Source of the DNA: Methylobacterium brachythecii
GTDB lineage: Bacteria; Pseudomonadota; Alphaproteobacteria; Rhizobiales; Beijerinckiaceae
Length of the DNA stretch: 64,000 nucleotides
Assembly: GCF_014196345.1 (NCBI RefSeq)
Contig: NZ_JACIDN010000001.1
Coordinates: forward strand, 310,001-374,000
Reading direction: 5' to 3'
Shown here: positions 1 through 8,607 of the stretch, piece by piece
How positions within the stretch are numbered: position 1 is the stretch's first letter
Layout: each line of letters opens with the position of its first letter
Notes under the pieces: model-generated
Database searches by the model: none
Told to the model about the DNA's origin: nothing
The model's input: the letters and a program-made list of their open reading frames with translations, nothing else
Made by a program: the position numbers and the translations under genes

Positions 1-909
1 GCGATGAGCCAGGCCGGCGTGCGCACCGCCGTGGTCACCGCCAAGCACAAGCTCCTGAAGGTGCTCGCCTACGAGATGGACGGCATCGCCTTCTCCTCGG
101 AGAAGCCCGACAGCGGCGACCTCTCGGCGCTCGGCGTCTCGGGTGGTGAGGAACTCGTCGGCCGCAGCAGGCCCGACCAGTACTCGGCCGACCTCTCGCT
201 CTTCGCCCTCGACGCCGGGCTGAAGCTGCTGGCTTCGTCGGCCAAGCCCAAGCTGATGTACCTGTCGACCTCCGACTACGTTCAGCACAAATACGAGCCC
301 GGCGAGCCCGAATCCGACGCCTTCCACGGCGAGGTCGACCGGCGCATCGCGCGCATGATCGAGCTCGGCGCCACGGTGGCGCTGACGGCCGATCACGGCA
401 TGGCCGACAAGTCGACGGCCGAGGGCCAGCCGAGCGTGGTCTATGTCGAGGACGCGCTCAACGCGCGCTTCGGCGCCGGCAGCGTGCGGGTGATCTGCCC
501 GATCGCCGATCCCTTCGTGCGCCACCACGGCGCACTCGGTGGCTTCGTCCGGGTGCACATGCTGAAGCCCGGCAATGTCGGCGAGATGATCGCTTTCGCG
601 CGCTCCCTGCCCGGCATCGAACTCGTGCTCGACCGCGCCACTGTCTGCGAGCGCTTCCAGCTTCCGCCGGACCGCGAGGGCGATTTCGCGGTCTTCTCGG
701 ATCGCTCCACCGTGGTCGGCGCACGCCGCGAGGATCACGACCTCTCGGCCCTCGGCAACCATCGCCTGCGCTCGCATGGCGGCATCGGCGAGCAGCGCGT
801 GCCCTTCCTGCTCTCGCGGCCTCTCAACCGCGACTACCGCGAGCGGGCCGAGACCGGCGTGCTGCGCAACCTCGACATCTTCGATTTCGCCCTGAACGGC
901 GTCGCCTGA
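1..909 (+). CDS. phnA: Phosphonoacetate hydrolase, C-terminal part (5' end outside window)
   Basis: The frame is open to the first base, so the gene starts upstream; about 302 residues are visible of a family usually near 410. It is a member of the alkaline phosphatase superfamily. The segment YLSTSDYVQHKYEPG and the metal-binding motif LTADHGM match phosphonoacetate hydrolase, which splits phosphonoacetate into acetate and phosphate at a two-zinc centre. A late conserved His lies in RSHGGIGEQ. The family assignment rests on recalled motif similarity. The next gene, 18 bases on, encodes a PstS-like phosphate-binding protein, which fits a role in phosphorus scavenging. Other phosphonate genes may lie upstream of the window. 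Confidence 0.8.
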   Translation, partial: AMSQAGVRTAVVTAKHKLLKVLAYEMDGIAFSSEKPDSGDLSALGVSGGEELVGRSRPDQYSADLSLFALDAGLKLLASSAKPKLMYLSTSDYVQHKYEPGEPESDAFHGEVDRRIARMIELGATVALTADHGMADKSTAEGQPSVVYVEDALNARFGAGSVRVICPIADPFVRHHGALGGFVRVHMLKPGNVGEMIAFARSLPGIELVLDRATVCERFQLPPDREGDFAVFSDRSTVVGARREDHDLSALGNHRLRSHGGIGEQRVPFLLSRPLNRDYRERAETGVLRNLDIFDFALNGVA

Positions 910-927
910 GCCGAAGGAACCAGACCC

Positions 928-1941
928 ATGCGCACGATCTCATTCGGCGTTCTGGCGGTGATGGCCGTCGCGTCGATCCAGCCTGCCCGCGCCCAGACGA
1001 TCCTCGGCACCGGATCCGCCTTCGCCCAGCCGCTCTATGCGAAATGGGCGCAGGACACGAAGGCAAGCACCGGCATCGCACTCAACTATCAAGCGGCAGG
1101 ATCGAGCGTCGGACAGACGCAAGTGCTGAAGGGGCTGACTGATTTCGGGGCCTCGGACGTGCCGATGGAGGATGCGAAACTGCAGGAGGCCGATATTCTG
1201 CAGTTTCCCACCGCGGCCGGCGGCGTCGCGGTGGTGGTCAACATCCCCGGCGTGGCCCCAGGCCAGCTCCGGCTGACCGGTGACGTGATCGCCGACATCT
1301 ACATGGGCCAGATCAAGAGCTGGGACGATGCGCGGATCGCGGCGCTCAATCCGGGCCTGAGCCTGCCGAAGCTCGGGATCGCGCCGTTCTACCATGCGGG
1401 CGGGTCGGGCACGACCTACGCTGTCGCCCGCTACCTAGCGAAGGTGAGCGAGCCCTGGCGGACGAAGATGGGCGTCGGGCTGACGCTCGACTGGCCGGTC
1501 GGCGCCGGCGTGAAGGGCAGCTACGGCGCCGCCACCACCGTCGCCCTGACCACCGGCGGGATCGGCTACGCCGAGAATTCCTATGCGATGGCCAATAAGC
1601 TCTCGACCGCGCAGCTCAAGAACCAGGCCGGCCGGTTCGTGTCGCCGAGCGGAGAGGCTTTCGCGGCTGCAGCCGAGAACGCGGACTGGGCGAAGGCGAA
1701 AAACTTCGCGGTCGACCTGACCTACCAGCCGGGGGAGCGTAGCTGGCCCATCGTCACCGCGACCTTCGTGCTCGTGCCGAAGAGCCCGGCCAAGGCGGCC
1801 TCCTCGGCGACGATCCTCAAGTTCTTCGGCTGGGCCTTCGCGCATGGCGACGAGGCGGCGAAGTCGCTGCAATACGTGCCGCTGCCGCGCAGCGTGAAAG
1901 CGCAGATCGAGGGGACCTGGGGCAAGCAGGCCGCCCGGTAA
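928..1941 (+). CDS. pstS: PstS-like periplasmic phosphate-binding protein
   Basis: The product is 337 residues with a signal peptide (about residues 1-22, cleavage near PARA-QT), so it is periplasmic. The mature start ILGTGSAFAQPLYAKW and the segments YQAAGSSVGQ, DFGASDVPM and HAGGSGTTYAVARYL are the phosphate-binding loops of PstS. It should deliver phosphate to a PstCAB transporter, but no pstC, pstA or pstB follows, so the gene stands apart from a pst operon. The start is supported by GAAGGAA upstream of ATG. It may be co-transcribed with the phosphonoacetate hydrolase 18 bases upstream. A palindromic repeat begins directly after the stop codon. Confidence 0.85.
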   Translation: MRTISFGVLAVMAVASIQPARAQTILGTGSAFAQPLYAKWAQDTKASTGIALNYQAAGSSVGQTQVLKGLTDFGASDVPMEDAKLQEADILQFPTAAGGVAVVVNIPGVAPGQLRLTGDVIADIYMGQIKSWDDARIAALNPGLSLPKLGIAPFYHAGGSGTTYAVARYLAKVSEPWRTKMGVGLTLDWPVGAGVKGSYGAATTVALTTGGIGYAENSYAMANKLSTAQLKNQAGRFVSPSGEAFAAAAENADWAKAKNFAVDLTYQPGERSWPIVTATFVLVPKSPAKAASSATILKFFGWAFAHGDEAAKSLQYVPLPRSVKAQIEGTWGKQAAR

Positions 1942-2036
1942 CCGTCATTGCGAGGCGAAGCCGAAGCAATCCAGGGCAAACGGGCCAACGTCGCGGCTGT
2001 GGCTCTGAATTGCTTCGCGTTCGCTCGCAATGACGG
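1942..2036. repeat. REP-like palindromic intergenic repeat, copy 1
   Basis: The outer arms CCGTCATTGCGAG (1942-1954) and CTCGCAATGACGG (2024-2036) are perfect reverse complements. Inner arms around GAAGCAATCCAGGGC also pair, imperfectly. It starts right behind the pstS-like stop codon. Copies with the same arms lie near 9250, 15053, 19739 and 21457. It could fold into a long stem-loop that protects or ends the transcript. Confidence 0.85.
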
Positions 2037-2192
2037 AGAACGCGTCCCGACGCACGCCGCCGTATCAAGCGTCTCGTCAGATGCTGGGTGCCGCTCCCGC
2101 CGCGGCTAGCGGTCATCACTCTTTATTAACCCTGCTGCCCGGTCTGCCCGACTATCGGGGGACCGGGCGGGGGCGGGCTCGATTGACCCATC

Positions 2193-2402
2193 ATGGTCAT
2201 GTCGCTTCGAGCCTGGATCTCCGGTCTGCAAAATGAACGCGCCGCCGTCGAGGCCGAGGCGCGGAGGCTGATCGCGCGGCATGGTGCCAAGGCTCCCATC
2301 GTCGCCAAGGCGCTGGCCGGCGCACCGGGTCGGCGGCATACGGGCTTCGGTGCGAAAGTCCAAAAGCGCGTCGATAGGCTGGCCAAGGCTGGGCGCTCGT
2401 AA
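2193..2402 (+). CDS. Small basic hypothetical protein
   Basis: The frame encodes 69 residues from ATG at 2193; a second ATG at 2199 would give 67. It is helical, charged and Arg/Lys/Ala-rich with no signal peptide or membrane segment. I recognise no family. The ribosome binding site is weak (a G-rich stretch only), and other frames are open here, so it may not be a real gene. It lies 53 bases before the DUF1223 gene. Confidence 0.4.
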   Translation: MVMSLRAWISGLQNERAAVEAEARRLIARHGAKAPIVAKALAGAPGRRHTGFGAKVQKRVDRLAKAGRS

Positions 2403-2455
2403 CGGAATCGGGCGCGGCAGCGAACCTGGATGCACGATCATCTAGGGAGTCCTCC

Positions 2456-3145
2456 ATGCGTGCGCTTCTCGTTGCCGTCGCTCTTCTTGCGGCGCCCTTC
2501 CCCGCCATTCAATCAGCCGTGGCCGCCGAGCGCCCTGTCGTCGTCGAGCTGTTCACCTCCCAGGGCTGCTCGTCCTGCCCGCCGGCCGATGACCATCTCC
2601 GGACACTGGCGCAACGCCGCCGCGACGTGCTGCCGCTCGCCTTCCACGTCACCTACTGGAACGGCCTCGGTTGGCGTGACCCCTACTCGCTCACGGCGGC
2701 TACGGAGCGTCAGGCGGCCTATAGCGACCGGCTCGGCGAGAGTTCGTTCACCCCGCAGGCCGTCGTCGACGGGCAGGCCAGCATCGTCGGCTCGCGGGGT
2801 GGCGAGGTCGATGCGGCGATTGCCGCCGCCCGGTCTCGGGCTCAGGCGGCGGTGCCGCTGGCGATCCGCCGCGCGGGGGGCGGAGTGACCATCACGGCAG
2901 GCGCCGGCTCGGGCCGGGGTCGCCTGCTCCTCGTCGGGTTCGACCGCGAGCACACCACGGCGATCGGCCGCGGCGAGAATGGCGGCCGCCGGCTGACGGA
3001 GGCGAACATCGTGCGTTCGCTGCGGGAGGTTGGTTCCTGGAACGGCACGGCGCTGACGCTCTCCGAGGCCGCGCCGGCCGGAGAGGACGCCGCGCTCCTC
3101 CTCCAGGCGCCGGACGGGCGGATCCTCGGTGCCGCGCGTCTCTGA
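2456..3145 (+). CDS. DUF1223 thioredoxin-like secreted protein
   Basis: The product is 229 residues with a signal peptide ending near AVAAE. The mature protein opens with VVVELFTSQGCSSCPPADD, the hallmark of DUF1223, a thioredoxin-fold family with a CxxC pair (CSSC) of unknown function. FTPQAVVDGQ further on is also typical. It probably acts in the periplasm on thiols or metals, but no substrate is known. The start is supported by AGGGAG ahead of ATG. It is followed on the same strand by a Met/Lys-rich peptide, an ECF sigma factor and an NrsF anti-sigma factor, so it may belong to a stress module; that link is inference from position. Confidence 0.8.
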   Translation: MRALLVAVALLAAPFPAIQSAVAAERPVVVELFTSQGCSSCPPADDHLRTLAQRRRDVLPLAFHVTYWNGLGWRDPYSLTAATERQAAYSDRLGESSFTPQAVVDGQASIVGSRGGEVDAAIAAARSRAQAAVPLAIRRAGGGVTITAGAGSGRGRLLLVGFDREHTTAIGRGENGGRRLTEANIVRSLREVGSWNGTALTLSEAAPAGEDAALLLQAPDGRILGAARL

Positions 3146-3243
3146 GAGACGAAACGTAACCGTCGCGGGTGGCGGCGCGAAAAGGGATGCAGGACGCCGA
3201 GAACGGCAGCCCTTCAGGCCATCGCCACATCAGGAGATCGATC

Positions 3244-3492
3244 ATGCGCCATTCCTTCGCCACCGCCGCTTGCGCCGCCTTCCTCGCCCTCTCCGCCCCG
3301 GCTCTCGCCGAAGACGCCAAGCCGGCCGGCGCCGCCACCGAGAGCATGAAGGCCGATCACATGAAGTCCGGCCAAACCGATTCCATGAAGGCCGACGCGC
3401 CCAAGGGCGACGGCGCGATGATGAAGAAGGACACGGGCGGCGCCATGATGAAGAAGCAGCCCGGCTCGACGGATTCGATGAGCAAGCACTGA
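3244..3492 (+). CDS. Secreted Met/Lys-rich peptide (MXKDX-type pentapeptide repeat protein)
   Basis: The start at 3244 is set by CAGGAG eight bases upstream and gives 82 residues; an upstream in-frame ATG at 3169 lacks a comparable site. Residues 1-22 are a signal peptide (cleavage near ALAED). The mature 60 residues hold 8 Met, 10 Lys and 2 His in units such as SMKAD, HMKSG and AMMKKD, as in the MXKDX repeat family. No enzyme fold is possible at this length. Such Met/Asp/His-rich peptides could bind metal ions in the periplasm; this is inference. It lies 24 bases ahead of the ECF sigma factor gene, which may control it. Confidence 0.75.
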   Translation: MRHSFATAACAAFLALSAPALAEDAKPAGAATESMKADHMKSGQTDSMKADAPKGDGAMMKKDTGGAMMKKQPGSTDSMSKH

Positions 3493-3516
3493 CGGCATCA
3501 CGGCGGGAGGGCGGCG

Positions 3517-4215
3517 ATGGGACTCGCTACGACGACGATGGCGGGTTTCGATCGCGGCCTGTATGGTCCCGCCGCGCGGCCGCTCTTGGCTGGCCGCGCG
3601 AGGTCTTCCGCGACCGGAATGGACAGGCACGGCAGGTCTGCGATCTTGCTGGAAGATGCGCTCTCAGCAGCCATGACGGCAGCCCAGGCCGGCGACGCGG
3701 CGGCTTATCGGACGCTGCTGCGCGATTGCATGCCGGTGATCGCCTCGGCGGCGCGGGGCAAGGGCGTACGCGGAGAGGCCGTCGACGACGTCGTGCAGGA
3801 GACGCTGATCACCCTTCACCGCGCGCGGGCGAGCTACGATCCCGCCCGGCCGTTCCTGCCCTGGCTGCGCGCCATCGCCCAGCGCCGCGCCATAGACGCG
3901 CTACGCCGTGACAACCGCCGCCCCAAGGAAGTCGACGACGCCGTCGCCTACGAAGCGCATGCCGACGACTCGATCCGCGAGGCGACGCACGGTCTCGAGG
4001 CGCGCGAGAGCGAAACTCGTCTCGCCCAGGCCGTCGCGGCCCTGCCGGCCGGGCAGCGTCAGGCCGTGGAAGAACTCGGCTATCGCGAGCGGTCCCTTGC
4101 CGAGACCGCGGCCTTGACCGGGCGTAGCGCCGGCGCCCTCAAGGTCAACCTTCACCGGGCGCTGAAGGCCCTGCGCGGCTCGCTCACCGACGCGCGGAGG
4201 GACGGCGATGTCTAA
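3517..4215 (+). CDS. ECF-type RNA polymerase sigma factor
   Basis: The product is 232 residues. Region 2 covers about residues 50-130 (DDVVQETLITLHRAR then FLPWLRAIAQRRAIDALRR), and region 4 about 165-225 with the helix-turn-helix LAETAALTGRSAGALKVNL. The start at 3517 has a strong GGGAGG six bases upstream, which leaves an unusual N-terminal extension of about 48 residues; ATG at 3619 would remove most of it. The stop overlaps the anti-sigma gene by 8 bases (4208-4215), so the two are translationally coupled. It is expected to direct transcription of a stress regulon when NrsF releases it. Confidence 0.88.
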   Translation: MGLATTTMAGFDRGLYGPAARPLLAGRARSSATGMDRHGRSAILLEDALSAAMTAAQAGDAAAYRTLLRDCMPVIASAARGKGVRGEAVDDVVQETLITLHRARASYDPARPFLPWLRAIAQRRAIDALRRDNRRPKEVDDAVAYEAHADDSIREATHGLEARESETRLAQAVAALPAGQRQAVEELGYRERSLAETAALTGRSAGALKVNLHRALKALRGSLTDARRDGDV

Positions 4216-4861
4216 TCTCGACCTCCTCGTCGACAGCCTGTCGGCCGATCTGCGGCCCGTGCGCCCGCTCGCTCCCCCCTCGATGCGGACGCTCGGCTGG
4301 TTCGCCGCCGTGCTCGGGCTCGGGGCCATCATGATGCCCTTCGCCGATCTCCACGCCGTCGCCGAGCGCCTGCACGTGCCGGACCTCTGCGTGGCGGCGA
4401 TCGGAGCCGTGCTCACGGCCTTGTGTGCCTCCTTCGCCGCGTTCCAGACCAGCGTGCCGGGCCGCTCGCGGCTCTGGGCTCTGTTGCCGCTGCCGCCGCT
4501 GGCGCTCTGGATCGGCGCGAGCAGCCTCGGCTGCCTACGGGCCTGGATCGCACCGGGTTCCGACATCCCCGACGGCGCGGAGATCCGCGGCTGCATGACC
4601 TTCCTGGTCAGCGTCTCGCTGCCGCTCTCGGTGCTGCTGGTGCTGATGCTGCGCCGGGCCGCCCCGATGCGGCCGAACCTGACGGCTTGCCTCGCGGGCC
4701 TCGCCACGGCCGCCGCTGCCGCGGCCCTGCTGGTGCCGTTCCACCCGCACGACGCGACGGCGAGCGACCTGGCGATGCATGCCGTGGCGGTGAGCATCAT
4801 CATCGCGCTCAACGGCCTCGCGGGCGGCCGGCTGCTCGATCGCGGGGCGTTGCGGATCTGA
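4208..4861 (+). CDS. nrsF: NrsF family (DUF1109) membrane anti-sigma factor
   Basis: The product is 217 residues with a short cytosolic N-terminus and about six hydrophobic helices, the layout of NrsF/DUF1109 anti-sigma factors. Two cysteines, C109 (SSLGC) and C129 (IRGC), flank a loop; in the Caulobacter SigF-NrsF pair two such cysteines are needed for the response to chromate and cadmium. The gene overlaps the ECF sigma gene, the usual arrangement for a sigma factor and its antagonist. The signal sensed here is not known; metal or oxidative stress is inferred from the Caulobacter system. A perfect inverted repeat follows the stop codon. Confidence 0.85.
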   Translation: MSNLDLLVDSLSADLRPVRPLAPPSMRTLGWFAAVLGLGAIMMPFADLHAVAERLHVPDLCVAAIGAVLTALCASFAAFQTSVPGRSRLWALLPLPPLALWIGASSLGCLRAWIAPGSDIPDGAEIRGCMTFLVSVSLPLSVLLVLMLRRAAPMRPNLTACLAGLATAAAAAALLVPFHPHDATASDLAMHAVAVSIIIALNGLAGGRLLDRGALRI

Positions 4862-4877
4862 CGCTCCATCGGGGCGG

Positions 4878-4931
4878 GACCCCCTTCCCGGATCACCCTC
4901 CGCTTCGCTCCAGGCGTCCGGGAAGGGGGTC
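4878..4931. terminator. Inverted repeat between convergent genes, possible bidirectional terminator
   Basis: GACCCCCTTCCCGGA (4878-4892) and TCCGGGAAGGGGGTC (4917-4931) are perfect 15-base complements with a 24-base loop. It fills the gap between nrsF on the plus strand and the lipoprotein gene on the minus strand. There is no clear T-run, so termination is inferred from position and stem strength. Confidence 0.6.
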
Positions 4932-4953
4932 GAGCGAGCCGATCCGGCGCCGC

Positions 4954-5442
4954 TCAGCGGCTGCCTGAATCCGGAAGGTTCGTCAGGATCGTCAGCGGCA
5001 CGTCTCCGCCGCCCTCCGGCGCGAAGCGCGGGTTCAGCACCACAACTGCGAAAATCTGGCGGCTGTCCGGGCTGATGAAGGCGAAGGACCAGGTGCTGCC
5101 GTAATCGGCCAGCGGAAATTCTTTCCACCCGCGCCCGCCCGCCAGGGCCTTCTCGTAATGCTCCTTGATCGGAAGCGGTTCGGCATCGCTGTCGACCCGG
5201 CGGGGCAGGATGCGCAGGTCCCGGCCGAAGCGCGAGGCGAGCTGGTCGAGCACCTCCTTCTGCGCCTGCTTGTCGGCGACGCGCACCGCGTCCGTGAAAG
5301 CGTCGTCCTTGGCCGCGGACACGCCCGGCGCGTCTGGCGGCACGACGGCCGGGGCCTCGCTGCAGGCGGCCGTGGTCAGGGAGAATGCGGTCACAGCCAG
5401 CAGCGAGAGGGCCTGCCGGCGTGTCGTCGGGCCGTGCGGCAT
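4954..5442 (-). CDS. Putative lipoprotein of unknown function
   Basis: The product is 162 residues from ATG at 5442; the stop of the acetyltransferase gene and this start share one base (TGATG), which fixes the start. The N-terminus has Arg pairs, a hydrophobic stretch and a lipobox-like TTAAC, so it is probably lipidated and periplasmic. The rest is soluble, with a C-terminal part (STWSFAFISPDSRQIFAVV) that looks beta-rich. I do not recognise a family. It is the last gene of a three-gene operon behind an amino-acid decarboxylase and a GNAT enzyme. Confidence 0.7.
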   Translation of the reverse strand: MPHGPTTRRQALSLLAVTAFSLTTAACSEAPAVVPPDAPGVSAAKDDAFTDAVRVADKQAQKEVLDQLASRFGRDLRILPRRVDSDAEPLPIKEHYEKALAGGRGWKEFPLADYGSTWSFAFISPDSRQIFAVVVLNPRFAPEGGGDVPLTILTNLPDSGSR

Positions 5443-6074
5443 CAGGGTTCCTGGAAGGGGTCGCCCGTCACTACCACCGGCTTCGGCGGCCGGTGCCAGG
5501 CGCCGGGCTGGTCGTCCGATCCGGTGCCCAGCGGGCACTGGACCATGACGCTGTCGCTCCAGCGGCCGAACTTGTAGCCGATCGCCGGCAGCAGGCCGAC
5601 GCGCACGAAGCCGCAGGCCTCGTGCAGACGCAGGGAGGCTTCGTTCTTCGCGTCGATATAGCCGATCATCTGGCGGTATCCGCCCGCCGCGCAGGCTTCG
5701 ATCAGCGCCGGCAGGAGGCGACGCCCGATGCCGGAATGCAGGTGGTCCGGGTGCACGTAGATCGAGTGCTTCAGCGCGTAGCGATAGGCCGGGCGTTTGC
5801 GGAACGGCACCGCATAGGCGTAGCCGGCTACCAGCCCTTCGCACTCGGCGACGAGGTGGGGCAGGCGCTTCTTGCGCATGGTCTTGCGCCGACGCTTCAG
5901 GTCGTCCGGAAGCAGGCGCTCTTCCTCGAAGTCACCGACATCGCCGACGCCGCGGCGGATGTGGTGCTCGTAGATCGCCACCATCGCCGTCACGTCTGCG
6001 TCGGAGGAGGGCCGGATCACGATCTCCGGCCAGGAGGCGGGTTTCGGCCGGGCGGCCGAGGCCTCCGCCGTCAT
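5442..6074 (-). CDS. GNAT family N-acetyltransferase (phosphinothricin acetyltransferase-like)
   Basis: The product is 210 residues. A GNAT domain covers about residues 18-175, with the acetyl-CoA loop in YVHPDHLHSGIGRRLLPALI and the later segments IGYIDAKNEASLRLHEACGF and VGLLPAIGYKFGRW, which are typical of the Pat/MddA branch that acetylates small amino compounds. The C-terminal 25 residues are proline-rich. Its ATG overlaps the stop of the decarboxylase gene by four bases (ATGA) and its stop overlaps the lipoprotein start, so all three are coupled. Acetylation of the amine made by the decarboxylase is an attractive guess without direct evidence. Confidence 0.82.
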   Translation of the reverse strand: MTAEASAARPKPASWPEIVIRPSSDADVTAMVAIYEHHIRRGVGDVGDFEEERLLPDDLKRRRKTMRKKRLPHLVAECEGLVAGYAYAVPFRKRPAYRYALKHSIYVHPDHLHSGIGRRLLPALIEACAAGGYRQMIGYIDAKNEASLRLHEACGFVRVGLLPAIGYKFGRWSDSVMVQCPLGTGSDDQPGAWHRPPKPVVVTGDPFQEP

Positions 6075-8416
6075 GCCCCCTCGCGCAGCACGTAGGTGAA
6101 GAACCGGATGCGCCCGTCCGGCTCGACCTGGCGGTAGACGCCCTGGATCTCGGCCTCGAAGCCAGGGAACAGGTTGGCCGAGCGCTCGAACATCTTGAAG
6201 TAGTCCAGCATGGGCTTGGAGCGCTCGTCGATCCGCTCGCCCGGCAGCACGGTGCCGATTCCGGGCGGGTAGACCAGAAGCAAGGTCGTGGCCACGCGGC
6301 CTTCGGCTTCCGCGATCGGCACGAAGTCGACCTTGTTACGGGTCAACATCTGCGCCGCGGCCTTGGGCGGCATTACCATCGTAGGCAGGTGCTCGGGCAT
6401 GAACTGCCGGCGCTGGAGCCCCGAGGTGTTGTGCTCGCGATGGAAGGCGTGGAAGTCCGCGCAGAGGTCGCGCAGGCGGACGCCCTGGTAGCGCTGCGGG
6501 CGCTTGCGCACGAATTCCGGCATGGCCTCCTCGAGCGGCACGTTGTCGTCGTGCAGCCGCTTGAAGGCGACGAGGCCCGAGATCAGCGTGCCGGCCTTCG
6601 AGGATTCGACGCCGGGGGTGAGCAGGAAGAGCAGGGAGTTGAGGTCGTTCTTCTCGGCGACGATGCGGTTCTCACGCAGATACTGCGCGACGATCGGCGC
6701 CGGGATGCCGTGCTCGGCATATTCGCCCGTCTTCCGGTCGAAGCCGGGGGTGAGCACGGTGAGCTTGTTCGGGTCGGTGATGGCGTAGCCGGGCGCGACC
6801 TTGGTGAAGCCGTGCCAGCGGGCGCCGGGCTTCAGCTCCCAGTGCTTGACCTCGGAGGCGAGCACGTCCGTCGGCAGGCTCTCCCAGGGCACCTCCTCGC
6901 CGTCCGAGTCGATGGCGACGTCGGGCACGAAGGCGTCGAAGAACCAGCGGCGCTTCTTGTCGCCCTCCTTCTCCTCGAACTCCTTGCGGATGGCGCGCAC
7001 CTTCTTGCGCCACTCGATGCCGAGCCGGATCGTGTCGTCCCACAGGATCATGCCCGAGCGGCCCTTCATCATCTGCGCGCCGACGTCGAGCGAGGCGAAG
7101 AGCGGGTAGAAGGGAGAGGTCGAGGCGTGGACCAGGAAGCTCTCGTTCAGCCGGCGATGCTCCACGCGCCGCGTCTGGCCGCGGATGTGGCTGTCCTTGG
7201 TGTGGATCTGCGAGGCCTGGGAGAAGCTCGCGAGCTGCTTGTGGGTCGATTGCGTGGCGATGATGCCGGGCGAGGTCTCGTCGAGCCCGGTCAGGCCCAT
7301 GGCGAAATGGCCGGCGAAGAGCGGGTGGAACTTCATGAAGCCCGCCCAGGCCTCGTCGAACAGGATGTAGTCGCAGAGGTGGCCGATCTTCTCGACGATC
7401 ATCCGCGCGTCGTAGATCGTGCCGTCATAGGTGCATTGCTCGATCACGGCGACGCGGAACGGGCGCTCACGGCTCCAGGCCTCCGGGTCGGTGATTAGCG
7501 GGTTGTTCTTGATTTTTTCCCGGATCTTCGTCTCGTCGAGAGCATCGTGGAAGATCGGGCCGATCAGGCCGTAGGCGTTGCGGTCGGTCTCTAGGAAGAT
7601 CGGGATGCCGCCGGCCAGCATCAGTGCGCCGTGATGGGCGGCCTTGTGGTTGTTGCGATCGAACAGCACCAGGTCGCCCTCGGCGACGAGCGAGCCGAGC
7701 ACCACCTTGTTCGAGGCCGAGGTGCCGTTGAGGACGAAATAGGTCTTTTCCGCGCCGAAGATCTGCGCGGCCTCTTTCTGCGCCTTCAGCGCCGGACCCT
7801 CGTGGGTCAGCAGGTCGCCGAGATCGAGCACCGAGTTGTCGAGGTCGTCTCGGAAGACCGCCTCGCCGAGATGCTCGACGAAGATCCGGCCGATGGGCGA
7901 GCGGTTGTAGAAGATGCCGCCATTGTGGCCCGGGCAGGTCCAGAGCTGGTTGCCCTCCTCGGCGTAGTCCACCAGCGCGCCAAAGAACGGCGTCTTCAGC
8001 GTCTCGGCATATTGCGTGACGCGGCTGACGAGGCCGCGCGCGATGAATTCCGGGGTCTCTTCCGCCAGGAAGATGTAGCCGTCGATGAAGTCCAGGAGCT
8101 CGACCGGGATGTCCTCCAGGCGCTTCCGGCGGACCATGATGACGATCGGCATTTCGAGGCCGCGCTTCCTCATCATGTCGATGAGCGAAGCCGCCTTGCC
8201 GTCGAGGCCGCGCTTACCCCAATCCACCACGAGGCAGCCGACGGCGGCATCGGTCTGCACGGTGATCGAGGCGTCCTCGACGCGCCGGGCGCGCACCACC
8301 TCGAAGCCGCGTTGCTCGACCGCCGCCACGATCTGCGCGACACGGGCGCCTTCGAGATCGTCCGGATCGAAGGTCGGCGTGCACATCAGCACCGTGAAAC
8401 GGCGATGAAAGTCCAT
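6071..8416 (-). CDS. Orn/Lys/Arg decarboxylase, PLP-dependent fold type I
   Basis: The product is 781 residues from ATG at 8416 (MDFHRRFTVL); the frame runs further upstream but that part does not look coding. Residues 1-125 are the response-regulator-like wing domain of this family, followed by the PLP domain with TYFVLNGTSASNKVVL, LFDEAWAGFMKFHPLF and the lysine-bearing motif STHKQLASFSQ near residue 400, then the C-terminal domain. The length matches the 710-780 residues of biodegradative and constitutive arginine, lysine and ornithine decarboxylases. The sequence does not tell me which amino acid is used. It leads a three-gene operon with a GNAT enzyme and a lipoprotein. Confidence 0.9.
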   Translation of the reverse strand: MDFHRRFTVLMCTPTFDPDDLEGARVAQIVAAVEQRGFEVVRARRVEDASITVQTDAAVGCLVVDWGKRGLDGKAASLIDMMRKRGLEMPIVIMVRRKRLEDIPVELLDFIDGYIFLAEETPEFIARGLVSRVTQYAETLKTPFFGALVDYAEEGNQLWTCPGHNGGIFYNRSPIGRIFVEHLGEAVFRDDLDNSVLDLGDLLTHEGPALKAQKEAAQIFGAEKTYFVLNGTSASNKVVLGSLVAEGDLVLFDRNNHKAAHHGALMLAGGIPIFLETDRNAYGLIGPIFHDALDETKIREKIKNNPLITDPEAWSRERPFRVAVIEQCTYDGTIYDARMIVEKIGHLCDYILFDEAWAGFMKFHPLFAGHFAMGLTGLDETSPGIIATQSTHKQLASFSQASQIHTKDSHIRGQTRRVEHRRLNESFLVHASTSPFYPLFASLDVGAQMMKGRSGMILWDDTIRLGIEWRKKVRAIRKEFEEKEGDKKRRWFFDAFVPDVAIDSDGEEVPWESLPTDVLASEVKHWELKPGARWHGFTKVAPGYAITDPNKLTVLTPGFDRKTGEYAEHGIPAPIVAQYLRENRIVAEKNDLNSLLFLLTPGVESSKAGTLISGLVAFKRLHDDNVPLEEAMPEFVRKRPQRYQGVRLRDLCADFHAFHREHNTSGLQRRQFMPEHLPTMVMPPKAAAQMLTRNKVDFVPIAEAEGRVATTLLLVYPPGIGTVLPGERIDERSKPMLDYFKMFERSANLFPGFEAEIQGVYRQVEPDGRIRFFTYVLREGA

Positions 8417-8607
8417 GGGCGGGCGGCTCCGGTTTCGTGGAAGGCGGACAGATGCCCGTCTCACGATGACGATGCAATGACGGAGCGGAGAAGAATGCTT
8501 TCCCGGCTTCACAATCGGCGGAGCGGATGGCCACGGCCACGCTCGGTGCCGCCCCGCACCGCGTCGTCGGCGAGGCCGGTCATGATGCTCACACCATCGG
8601 GTGAAAG

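Noticed and set aside
6389..7498. Plus-strand open frame of 369 codons inside the decarboxylase gene
   Set aside because: It is antisense to conserved PLP-domain motifs, has no recognisable domain, and reflects GC bias.
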